Below, in pieces: positions 1-8,458 of a DNA stretch of 12,636 bases (positions within the stretch are counted from its first letter, which is position 1; each line of letters opens with the position of its first letter). The translations under genes were made by a program, and so were the position numbers. The stretch spans positions 2,382-15,017 of the forward strand of contig PALY01000136.1 of assembly GCA_002707085.1 (NCBI GenBank), written 5' to 3'. Source of the DNA: Deltaproteobacteria bacterium. Lineage in GTDB: Bacteria; Myxococcota_A; UBA796. The notes under the pieces are model-generated. The model made no database searches and had not been told where the DNA came from. It saw only the letters and a program-made list of their open reading frames with translations.

Positions 1-857
1 CGGTCATAAATAACGATTGTATCGTTGAGTGAATACCCGATGATTGTAAGCAGGGCGCCAATCATCGGCAGGTTGAACTCATGTCCCGTAATCGTGAAAA
101 TACCGACCACAACCGTCACATCATGAAACAACGCCAACACCGCACCGGGTGCAAACGCCAAGTCGAAACGGAAACCGACGTACACCAAAATAAGGGCCAA
201 TGTCGCAAGAATGGCAACAAAACCCTGCCGACGAAGTTCCCCACCGACTTTGGGTCCAACCGCATCCACTTTCAATACCTTGAAATCGCGACCACTCAAC
301 GTGTCACGCAGTTTCTCACCAATCTGAGATGCCAGGCCAGGTAGGTTCACATAAACCATGTTTTCATCAAGTGCTGGTGCTGCCACCGCACCGGACACAC
401 CCGATACCGATCGCTGCACGTCTTCCACCGTTACCTGTTCACCGTTGTAGCGAACCGTCAGACGAGCCCCGACTTCTGCGGAATAATCGGTCTCGTTAAT
501 CCAATCGCTTCCAAACTGACTCGTGAGGGCCGCCTCAACTTCGGCACGCATTTCTGCAGTACCAAACTCAGGGTCTTGGATTCGAATGACATACTCGCCT
601 TCATCCTCCGCACCGATCTGCTGCACGGTATCGCTGGAAAGTTCCAACTGTGCGAGCGCAGTTCGAACTTCACCAATATCAACGGCATCATTAAACTTAA
701 GGTGAACCTCGGTTCCACCTGTGAAGTCGATACCCCAGTTGGGTCCTTTTACGAAGAACAGCACAAGACTGCAGGCAACCATTATGACCGACAAGACACC
801 AGCTTTCTTACGGCCTGCGACGAAGTCAATATTAGTTCCAGGTTTGACTAAATTCAT
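1..857 (-). CDS. secF: Protein translocase subunit SecF (3' part lies outside the window)
   Basis: SecF is the membrane partner of SecD. Together they use the proton motive force to help finish protein export through SecYEG. I translated 285 complete codons from the ATG at 855-857; the C-terminus is cut off by the window edge. Seen: a first membrane segment at about residues 20-37, then the SecF signature GIDFTGGTE (42-50), a long periplasmic region, then VGPKVGGELRR (200-210), a second membrane segment (about 212-231), ALFHDVTVVVG (242-252) and GYSLNDTIVIYD (274-285). All are hallmark SecF motifs. The start is preceded by GAGG at good spacing; that GAGG overlaps the secD stop codon, with a 7-nt gap, so the two genes are probably translationally coupled. 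Oddity: the periplasmic domain between GIDFTGG and VGPKVG is about 150 residues, clearly longer than E. coli SecF (about 85 by memory), apparently because of an extra alpha/beta unit at about 120-185. Confidence 0.96.
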   Translation of the reverse strand, partial: MNLVKPGTNIDFVAGRKKAGVLSVIMVACSLVLFFVKGPNWGIDFTGGTEVHLKFNDAVDIGEVRTALAQLELSSDTVQQIGAEDEGEYVIRIQDPEFGTAEMRAEVEAALTSQFGSDWINETDYSAEVGARLTVRYNGEQVTVEDVQRSVSGVSGAVAAPALDENMVYVNLPGLASQIGEKLRDTLSGRDFKVLKVDAVGPKVGGELRRQGFVAILATLALILVYVGFRFDLAFAPGAVLALFHDVTVVVGIFTITGHEFNLPMIGALLTIIGYSLNDTIVIYD

Positions 858-864
858 GGCAACC

Positions 865-2832
865 TCAAATGGACAAACGGGTTGTGGCTTTCCGTGTCAG
901 GAAATCCATCATGGTCCGCGAAACAAAGATTCCGGTAAACAGTGTGGTCACAATCCCAATCATCAGCGTGACGCTGAATCCCTTGATCGGCCCTGTACCG
1001 TATGTGTAGAGGACTACGCCCGCGATGAACGTAGTAATATTGGCATCAAGTACGGCAGTAAGCGCATTTGAGAAACCCGAATCTACGGCAGAACGCGTGG
1101 TTTTACCCAATCGTAATTCCTCACGGATTCGCTCATAAACGATGATGTTGCAGTCCACCGCCATACCCACGGTCAACGCAATACCCGCGATACCCGGAAG
1201 CGTCAGCGTGGCTCCCGCACCGGCCAACAGCGCCATAACCAGCATGATGTTGAAACTGAGCGCCAAGCAACTGACGACACCGGCTGCCCGGTAGTAGATC
1301 ATCATGAACAACAGGACAAGAACTCCGCCCACCGCAGTCGCACGCTTTCCAGCAGCAATCGCATCCGCTCCGAGACTGGAACCGACTGTACGAACGTCCC
1401 CAATCTCAACAGGGGCCGGCAAAGCGCCGGTACGAAGAACCAACGCCAAAACCGAGGCCTCAGTCAGTCCTTGATTATAGTCCTGTACACCCAGTTCAAT
1501 GCTCGCCCGTCCACCACAAATCGCTTCACGGATAACCGGTGCTGATCGCACCTTCTTATCCAAAACAATCGCGAAACGGCGTCCAACATTTTCTTGGGTA
1601 AGGTCACAGAAAATCTTGCCACCTCGTGGCTTGAACTCAAGTGCAACATAGGGTTCGTTGTATTGGTTCATCGCGGTCGAGGCGTCGTTTACGTCATCAC
1701 CGGTCAACACCACTCGGTCCCGAACAACGATGGCTCGTGTTCGAACATCACCCATTTCACCGCGTTCTTCGTATTCAAACATCACACGAGATTTGGAATC
1801 GATCTTGCCCTGACGAACCAGCCAATCACTCACATACAGGTCATCGTTAAACTGTTCTGGTGTCAGCGTATCTTCCGCATCCAGCAGCCCCTTGTCGAGT
1901 GATGCTTCATCTGCATCCTCATCCACCATCATGAAGTCCAGCACAGCCGTGGTACCAATCGCTGCCACCGCCTGCTCAATGTTTTCGATACCCGGCAACT
2001 GCACGTTGATGCGGTTTCCACCCTTAAGAACGATGGACGGCTCCTTGACGCCTGTTTCATCGATACGAGAGCGAAGCGTCTCAAGAGCCTGCTCTACTGC
2101 ACGATCACCAATCGACTTTGCCTGAATCTCTAAAAGACCGAAAGCCAGGTATTCTGCACCATCGACCTCGCGAGTATTCAGAAATTCATATTGATCGAAA
2201 CGCTTGGTCATAAACCGACGAACTGCGTCATCCCCCACTCCATCAGCGGCACGCACCAACAAGACCGGTTCGCCGCGAGCGCGTCGGACATCAGCGAGAC
2301 TAAGGCTGTCATCTGCAGCCAGTGTCTTCAATGGTGCGACATCCCGATGAACCGATGAAATGACGGCTTCATCGACCTGAACATCCAAGGTCATGTCGAT
2401 GCCACCCTGAAGGTCGAGTCCCAGACTAATGCGGCTTTCCGCCATCAAACTTTCCCACCACTCCGTGCGCGGGTTGAACGTCAAAAAGTCCGAATCTTCA
2501 TCGTCGAAAAATTCATATTCAGTGAAGTTCTTTTCCATCAACTCCACAACTTCATCTTCATTCGAAGCGCGGCCAACATCCAGAAGAAGCGCGTCATTCG
2601 CACCCCGTCGAACTTTTACCGAGCCAATGCCTGCAGCACTGAGTTGTGATTTGACGGCCTCGACGACTTCATCTTTGTTTTGTGCCGATTCAGATGCAGC
2701 TTGGGCATCCGAAGCTTGGGCCTGCAGCCGACTTTGGGTCGACTCTCCAGCAAATGTCGGGACCAACATCCATACGCCCCACAACACCACGCCTAAAATA
2801 ACAAATACGCGGCTCCACCAGGTACCAGCCAT
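865..2832 (-). CDS. secD: Protein translocase subunit SecD
   Basis: SecD is the large periplasmic-domain subunit of the SecDF accessory motor. It pulls preproteins out of the SecYEG channel at the expense of the proton gradient. The protein is 655 aa, slightly longer than E. coli SecD (615). Seen: TM1 at about residues 8-26; an Ala/Gln-rich stretch (38-52); the SecD signature LGLDLQGGIDM (137-147); a P1 base region with LRSRIDETGVKEPSI (253-267) and VQLPGI (277-282); ALVLRTGALPAP (463-474); then five TM segments (about 498-640) including GIAGIALTVGMAVDCN (547-562) with the conserved Asp560, and YERIREELRLG (566-576). I chose the ATG at 2830-2832, preceded by AGGGAGGGG with 6-nt spacing, rather than an in-frame codon 21 nt upstream inside yajC. 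It begins 1 nt after the yajC stop and is followed by secF after 7 nt. Confidence 0.97.
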   Translation of the reverse strand: MAGTWWSRVFVILGVVLWGVWMLVPTFAGESTQSRLQAQASDAQAASESAQNKDEVVEAVKSQLSAAGIGSVKVRRGANDALLLDVGRASNEDEVVELMEKNFTEYEFFDDEDSDFLTFNPRTEWWESLMAESRISLGLDLQGGIDMTLDVQVDEAVISSVHRDVAPLKTLAADDSLSLADVRRARGEPVLLVRAADGVGDDAVRRFMTKRFDQYEFLNTREVDGAEYLAFGLLEIQAKSIGDRAVEQALETLRSRIDETGVKEPSIVLKGGNRINVQLPGIENIEQAVAAIGTTAVLDFMMVDEDADEASLDKGLLDAEDTLTPEQFNDDLYVSDWLVRQGKIDSKSRVMFEYEERGEMGDVRTRAIVVRDRVVLTGDDVNDASTAMNQYNEPYVALEFKPRGGKIFCDLTQENVGRRFAIVLDKKVRSAPVIREAICGGRASIELGVQDYNQGLTEASVLALVLRTGALPAPVEIGDVRTVGSSLGADAIAAGKRATAVGGVLVLLFMMIYYRAAGVVSCLALSFNIMLVMALLAGAGATLTLPGIAGIALTVGMAVDCNIIVYERIREELRLGKTTRSAVDSGFSNALTAVLDANITTFIAGVVLYTYGTGPIKGFSVTLMIGIVTTLFTGIFVSRTMMDFLTRKATTRLSI

Positions 2833-2833
2833 C

Positions 2834-3169
2834 TTATTCCCCTCCCTGCACACGACCCACGAAGACTTTGTCTACGGTGATCTTGACCTTGTCCGAAACT
2901 TCCAAATCGATGGTTGAGTCTCCCACTGAAGCAATCCGCCCATGTACACCTGACTTGGTGACCACGCGCTGCCCTTTCACAAGTGAAGCAACCATTTCAT
3001 CGTGGGCCTTTCGCTCCTTGTTCTGTGGACGAATCAACACAAAATAGAAGATACCCACCATAATTATGATGAAGGGCAAACCACCCAATGGGTTCGCATT
3101 CGCCGCAGCGTCTTGCCAATGCACCGTCGTCTGCGGGACTTCTACGGTGATTGCAGTATTTTCGGACAT
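2834..3169 (-). CDS. yajC: Sec translocon accessory complex subunit YajC
   Basis: YajC is a small single-pass inner-membrane protein that associates with SecD-SecF. The protein is 111 aa from the preferred start. Seen: a polar N-terminal leader, a Gly/Pro-flanked membrane segment at about residues 31-47, directly followed by the family signature YFVLIRPQNKERK (42-54), and a soluble C-terminal beta-rich part containing GQRVVTKSGVHGRIASV (66-82), which matches the usual YajC pattern of a conserved G-x-x-V-x-T-x-x-G segment. An in-frame ATG 15 nt upstream (3184) has no Shine-Dalgarno sequence, whereas the ATG at 3167-3169 has GGAG 9 nt upstream. I therefore prefer the shorter form. The stop lies 1 nt before the secD start, so the two are coupled. 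A 27-nt gap separates it from tgt. Confidence 0.95.
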   Translation of the reverse strand: MSENTAITVEVPQTTVHWQDAAANANPLGGLPFIIIMVGIFYFVLIRPQNKERKAHDEMVASLVKGQRVVTKSGVHGRIASVGDSTIDLEVSDKVKITVDKVFVGRVQGGE

Positions 3170-3196
3170 GAACCTAAACTCCATTTTGGTGCGACT

Positions 3197-5382
<2,186 letters not shown>

Positions 5383-5383
5383 T

Positions 5384-5566
5384 CTAGTCCTGCTCACTCG
5401 TGCTTTCTTGTTCCGCGGCCTCTTCAGCAGAAAGCCTGCGTAGCGTCACATCTCGTGGGGCATCAATACACAAACGAACCCAGTTTCCCTTGATGCGCTT
5501 TACGTGAATTCGCACATCCGGCCCAATTTCTAGGATCTCCCCTTCTTTATGGGTGAGTACCAACAT
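5384..5566 (-). CDS. csrA: Carbon storage regulator CsrA (RsmA-type translational regulator)
   Basis: CsrA is a dimeric RNA-binding protein that binds GGA motifs, often in hairpins over ribosome-binding sites, and so represses or stabilises mRNAs. The 60-aa sequence aligns without gaps to E. coli CsrA over the core: MLVLTH at the start, GE (9-10), IG (14-15), VKRIKGNWVRL (22-32), APRDV (36-40) and RR (43-44). Leu4 and Arg44, known RNA-contact positions, are kept, but Arg6 is replaced by His6 (followed by Lys7). The tail after residue 46 is short and acidic. The start is preceded by GGAGG at 7-nt spacing. It is the first gene of the queA-tgt-yajC-secD-secF operon and lies 1 nt before queA, so its expression should be tied to theirs. 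CsrA is confidently assigned; its targets are not known from this window. Confidence 0.95.
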   Translation of the reverse strand: MLVLTHKEGEILEIGPDVRIHVKRIKGNWVRLCIDAPRDVTLRRLSAEEAAEQESTSEQD

Positions 5567-5639
5567 TTATTCGCCTCCGCGCAGATGAGGCGGCCCCGTA
5601 ACCCATAGTGGAATAGACAGGAGTCCCTTGAGGTGAGAC
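5567..5639. promoter_or_regulatory. Divergent promoter region between csrA and the S1-domain gene
   Basis: These 73 bases separate the minus-strand csrA operon from the plus-strand S1 gene and must carry the start signals of both unless the promoters lie inside coding sequence. The csrA hairpin occupies 5572-5592. On the plus strand GAGGTGA (5630-5636) is a good ribosome-binding site for the S1 gene, and a second GGA-containing stretch, ACAGGAG, lies just upstream of it (about 5617-5623). I could not identify a convincing -35/-10 pair on either strand. Confidence 0.4.
5572..5592 (-). promoter_or_regulatory. Hairpin covering the csrA ribosome-binding site; possible CsrA autoregulation site
   Basis: In the csrA transcript the arms CGCCUC and GAGGCG form a perfect 6-bp stem around a 9-nt loop. 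The 3' arm contains most of the GGAGG Shine-Dalgarno sequence, 7 nt before the ATG, and a GGA triplet straddles the loop/stem junction. CsrA proteins are known to repress their own genes through GGA motifs over the ribosome-binding site, so this arrangement suggests feedback control. The pairing is seen in the sequence; the regulation is inferred. Confidence 0.45.
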
Positions 5640-6959
5640 ATGTCAGACAATCGCATCCGTACCATTCGTCGCCGCACCAAGCCGAAAGGCGAGAAAACCG
5701 ACGAACAGGCGACCGAAGCCGCTGTTGAAACAGCGGCTGAACCCAGTGCTGAACCCGCAGTAGAACAGCCTGTACCTAAGAAGAAAAAGGCACGTTTAGG
5801 GCCAACAATGGACGTTCAAGCCCTAGAGGCAGAAGTCGACGCTTTGGGACCTGACGCAATGGGTAAACTGTTGGGTTCCGCTGTGCCCAACGATCCAGAA
5901 ACAGGACAACAAGTCTCTGGAACGGTGGTAACCATCACAGAAACGACAATCTTTGTTGACATCGGCGCAAAATCGGAAGCCGCGATCGACCGGGCCTCTT
6001 TTGCCAACTCAAATGACCTGGAAATGGGACAAAAGATTTCCGCCTACGTCGTCCGTGTAGACGATAGAGGAATCCAACTCGCGCCGAAACTGTCTGGAGC
6101 AGGGGCGCGTGAAATGTTGGCTGAAGCACACACCAATAAAATTCCCGTAGAAGGAAAAGTGGCCAGCCGAAACCCTGGTGGTTTTACCATCGAAATCGCA
6201 GGCATCAGCGCCTTTTGTCCAGTTTCCCAGATTGCGCGATACCCCGGAGACGATCTGGACAGCTATATCGGCCAAACCATGTTGTTCCGCATCCACGAGT
6301 TTAAGGAAAGAGACGTAGTCGTCAGCCATCGGGCCATCCAAGAAGAAGAGGCCGCCGGCGAAGCGGCAAAAGCATGGACTGAACTCAACGTTGGTGACGA
6401 ACGGGAAGGGGTTGTCACCGGCACAGAAGATTTCGGTGTCTTCGTCGACATTGGAGGCATCCAAGGCCTGCTTCATAAATCTGAATTCAATGTTGGAGAA
6501 GGCAGTAAAGCACCCGAAAAAGATGAGAAAATTACCGTACGGGTCAAGTCGATCGATTCAGCAAAACAGCGGGTCAGTCTGGCGCTAGCAGGCGAGCAAT
6601 CAGGACCATGGGCGCAGGTAGGTACGACTTTTGTAGAGGGCGGAACATACACGGGAACCGTCACTCGAGTCGCCGACTTTGGCGCGTTTGTGAAGCTGGG
6701 TCCAGGGCTAGAGGGCCTTGTCCATGTTTCACAACTCGCTGATCGCAGAGTGGACCACCCTCGAACTGTCGTCAAACAAGGCCAAGAAGTTCAAGTGAAA
6801 ATCATCGAAATCGATGAAGATCGGGCGCGAATTGCGCTGAGCATGAAGAAAGATGCTGCGACAGGTTCTTCCGATTGGAAGAAGCACACGGGTTCAAAAC
6901 AAAAGAAACAGTCTTTGGGCACATTCGCCGACTTATTGGGCGGCCTGAAAATCAACTGA
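5640..6959 (+). CDS. S1 RNA-binding domain protein with four S1 repeats (ribosomal protein S1-like)
   Basis: A 439-aa protein made of tandem OB-fold S1 domains, expected to bind single-stranded RNA in the cytoplasm. Residues 1-58 are low complexity: a basic start ([15 protein letters not shown]), an Ala/Glu/Pro-rich acidic stretch (21-45) and a KKKKAR patch (47-52). Four S1 repeats follow at about 89-150, 168-234, 251-317 and 334-403. Repeats 3 and 4 are the most canonical ([19 protein letters not shown] and [20 protein letters not shown]); repeats 1 and 2 are divergent. The tail ends [14 protein letters not shown], a motif common in short S1-type proteins. It is shorter than the six-repeat E. 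coli ribosomal S1, so it may be a compact S1 or a separate S1-family regulator. GAGGTGA precedes the ATG with good spacing. It is monocistronic here and its 3' end overlaps the convergent gene by 8 nt. Confidence 0.88.
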   Translation: MSDNRIRTIRRRTKPKGEKTDEQATEAAVETAAEPSAEPAVEQPVPKKKKARLGPTMDVQALEAEVDALGPDAMGKLLGSAVPNDPETGQQVSGTVVTITETTIFVDIGAKSEAAIDRASFANSNDLEMGQKISAYVVRVDDRGIQLAPKLSGAGAREMLAEAHTNKIPVEGKVASRNPGGFTIEIAGISAFCPVSQIARYPGDDLDSYIGQTMLFRIHEFKERDVVVSHRAIQEEEAAGEAAKAWTELNVGDEREGVVTGTEDFGVFVDIGGIQGLLHKSEFNVGEGSKAPEKDEKITVRVKSIDSAKQRVSLALAGEQSGPWAQVGTTFVEGGTYTGTVTRVADFGAFVKLGPGLEGLVHVSQLADRRVDHPRTVVKQGQEVQVKIIEIDEDRARIALSMKKDAATGSSDWKKHTGSKQKKQSLGTFADLLGGLKIN

Positions 6960-7764
6960 GGCGTTTGGCCACTTCTTGTAAATCTTCGAATGTCTCTCTC
7001 TTGGCACCATGCTGCCCGCGTGCAGCCATTGCCAAGAGTGCCTCTGGGTGATGCGTCAGGCGTGCTGCGGCTGCTCCACCAGACCACTCAACCTGCTGCC
7101 ACTCCCCTCGCCCAATCTGCATGCTGGCTTGCTCGCCCAATAAAGCTTGAGCGCTGAAGGTACCCATGACCAAAATCAAACCGGGTCGCAGCTTCACAAG
7201 GTCACGGCGCAGCTCCTCTCCGATCATTTCAGGAGAGCGAGAATCGCGAACCAGGTCCACTATCGCCACCTGTGTTCTATCGAGCTTGATCACGTTCTCA
7301 ATCATTCGCTCAAGCATCGTTTCTGCATTTTCGCTTGAACCCGCGCCTCGTACAATCATCAACGGCGCGTGAAGAGGCCCCACAATCTTGTAGGCAGCAC
7401 CACCCGTCATGTACGCATCCCAACTCGCAGACAGCCCAACATTTCCTGAAGCACCGGAAACAGTGTCCGTTTTTTTAATCGTCTGGGACTTCTTTTCTGG
7501 AAGTGCAGGCGTATTTTCTGGAGGCGCTGGCGTGGACTTGGCGACAGGTGCAGCGGGTTCAGCACGGCGAGCCACTGGTGCAGATATCCGCTGGGGACTC
7601 CGGACAGTACTCGGACGACGTGTACGTGATGGGACCACTGGAGCCCGCTCAGTACGGGGAATGTTTTCGAATGGCAGAACGGTTGAACCCAAGGACTGTT
7701 CCCACTCCAACAGTGCTTGAACATCTGCGCTCAACGCAGCAAACTCGTCCCACGGATTGCTCAC
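6952..7764 (-). CDS. Uracil-DNA glycosylase superfamily protein (divergent, no Fe-S cysteines)
   Basis: Uracil-DNA glycosylases excise uracil from DNA in base-excision repair. The 270-aa product has a short helical N-terminus (about 4-26, rich in Glu and Trp), a long Pro/Ala/Arg/Lys-rich, probably disordered linker (about 35-105), then a glycosylase-like domain (about 115-265). Family-like features: [20 protein letters not shown] (126-145) at the position of the GEGPG motif, LERMIENV (151-158), [15 protein letters not shown] (196-210), RG (219-220) and THHPEALL (237-244), matching the HPxxLL motif. The cysteines that ligate the 4Fe-4S cluster in family 4 enzymes are missing, and the first motif is degenerate, so activity is uncertain. 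I place the start at the GTG that overlaps the maf stop (GTGA); an in-frame TTG 81 nt upstream lies inside maf and has poor SD spacing. Its 3' end overlaps the S1 gene by 8 nt. Confidence 0.72.
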   Translation of the reverse strand: MSNPWDEFAALSADVQALLEWEQSLGSTVLPFENIPRTERAPVVPSRTRRPSTVRSPQRISAPVARRAEPAAPVAKSTPAPPENTPALPEKKSQTIKKTDTVSGASGNVGLSASWDAYMTGGAAYKIVGPLHAPLMIVRGAGSSENAETMLERMIENVIKLDRTQVAIVDLVRDSRSPEMIGEELRRDLVKLRPGLILVMGTFSAQALLGEQASMQIGRGEWQQVEWSGGAAAARLTHHPEALLAMAARGQHGAKRETFEDLQEVAKRLS

Positions 7765-8342
7765 TGACCACCCGCCAATCGCCAACCACGCTTGCGAAGT
7801 CGACCAATCAAATCCAGTACAGGAAGCCCAAGCACGTTCAACCAATCTCCTTCAATGGATTCCACAAGCCAAGAACCTGTGCGCTCTACCATGTAGCCAC
7901 CCGCGCAACCTTTCGCCTCCCCTGAAGCGATGTACAAGTCCAATTCGGTATCACTGATGTCATCCCTAAAACGAACCTTGGTGGTGACATGAAAGACTTC
8001 AGTTCCGTGGTCGTCCACCAACGCCACTGCAGTGGTCAAATCATGAGTGCGCCCACGCAAAGCGATCAACCTTTCCTTCCAGACAACATCATTTGAAGGC
8101 TTTCCGATGGTCTGGCCATCCAGATCAATCACCTGATCTGCTCCCACGACAATGGTGCCCGAGTCTGGCCGATCGATTGCTTGTGCTTTGGCCTCTGCCC
8201 GAAGCCGTGCAGTCTCTATGGGAGTTTTCCCAACAATCTCAGACTCCACCACATCAGGCTCTGCGGTCTCGCAACGAATTCCTGCATCCAAGAGCAATTG
8301 ACGTCTCCAGGTACTTGTAGATGCCAGTATCAAACGCCCCAT
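7761..8342 (-). CDS. maf: Maf family nucleotide pyrophosphatase
   Basis: Maf proteins hydrolyse (often modified) nucleoside triphosphates to monophosphates, acting as house-cleaning enzymes. The 193-aa length is typical. Seen: LILASTSTWRRQLL (4-17), the nucleotide-binding start; GADQVIDLDGQTIGKP (67-82) with catalytic-site Asp69 and Lys81; LRGRTHDLTTAVAL (95-108); YIASGEAKGCAGGYMVE (137-153); and IEGDWLNVLGLPV (163-175). The Gln after Asp69 (DQ rather than DT) and the STSxWRR start resemble the YceF-type branch, known for 7-methyl-GTP, more than the dTTP/UTP branch; substrate is inference. The ATG is preceded by GAGGA at 7-nt spacing. The stop overlaps the GTG of the downstream glycosylase-like gene, so the two are coupled and may form a nucleotide-pool and DNA-uracil hygiene pair. 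Confidence 0.95.
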   Translation of the reverse strand: MGRLILASTSTWRRQLLLDAGIRCETAEPDVVESEIVGKTPIETARLRAEAKAQAIDRPDSGTIVVGADQVIDLDGQTIGKPSNDVVWKERLIALRGRTHDLTTAVALVDDHGTEVFHVTTKVRFRDDISDTELDLYIASGEAKGCAGGYMVERTGSWLVESIEGDWLNVLGLPVLDLIGRLRKRGWRLAGGQ

Positions 8343-8458
8343 TTCGTGGTCCTCTTCTCAAGCTTTGAAAGACATGCGCTGTAAAGTGGCACAACGCGGT
8401 TGTCCTTGGTACGTGTTTATATCCTACCAACGCCGCATAAAACGCTGGACTGACCACC
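8343..8458. promoter_or_regulatory. Divergent promoter region between maf and the Hsp70 operon
   Basis: This 116-base gap must carry the promoters for maf (minus) and the Hsp70-VWA operon (plus). An AT-rich stretch at 8416-8422 reads TATAAA on the minus strand and could serve as a -10 element for maf, but no good -35 sits at the right distance; on the plus strand the same stretch is preceded by TTGTCC at too short a spacing. The hexamer GACCAC occurs just before both start codons, on opposite strands. The Hsp70 start has only a weak Shine-Dalgarno sequence (TGGA, too far upstream). No CIRCE-type heat-shock operator is visible. Confidence 0.4.
8406..8430. repeat. Inverted repeat TTGGTA-N13-TACCAA upstream of the Hsp70 operon
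   Basis: Perfect 6-bp arms at 8406-8411 and 8425-8430 flank a 13-base AT-rich spacer that contains TTTATAT, the best -10 candidate in the gap. The arm centres are 19 bp apart, near two helical turns, a geometry that suits a dimeric repressor. It could also form a hairpin in a leader RNA. The repeat is seen; any operator role is inferred. Confidence 0.4.

Noticed and set aside
721..1071. 116-residue plus-strand open frame antisense to secF/secD
   Set aside because: It lies wholly over well-supported genes on the other strand, has no recognisable motif and reads as a shadow frame.
7765..7845. Longer glycosylase-like protein starting at a TTG inside maf
   Set aside because: The TTG is almost adjacent to its AGGAG, the extra 27 residues are read from maf coding sequence in another frame, and the GTGA overlap gives a better coupled start.
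8387..8405. Possible sigma-54 promoter (TGGCAC followed by TTG) upstream of the Hsp70-VWA gene
   Set aside because: The spacing from TGGCAC to TTG is 7 rather than 5 and the required GC of the -12 element is missing.
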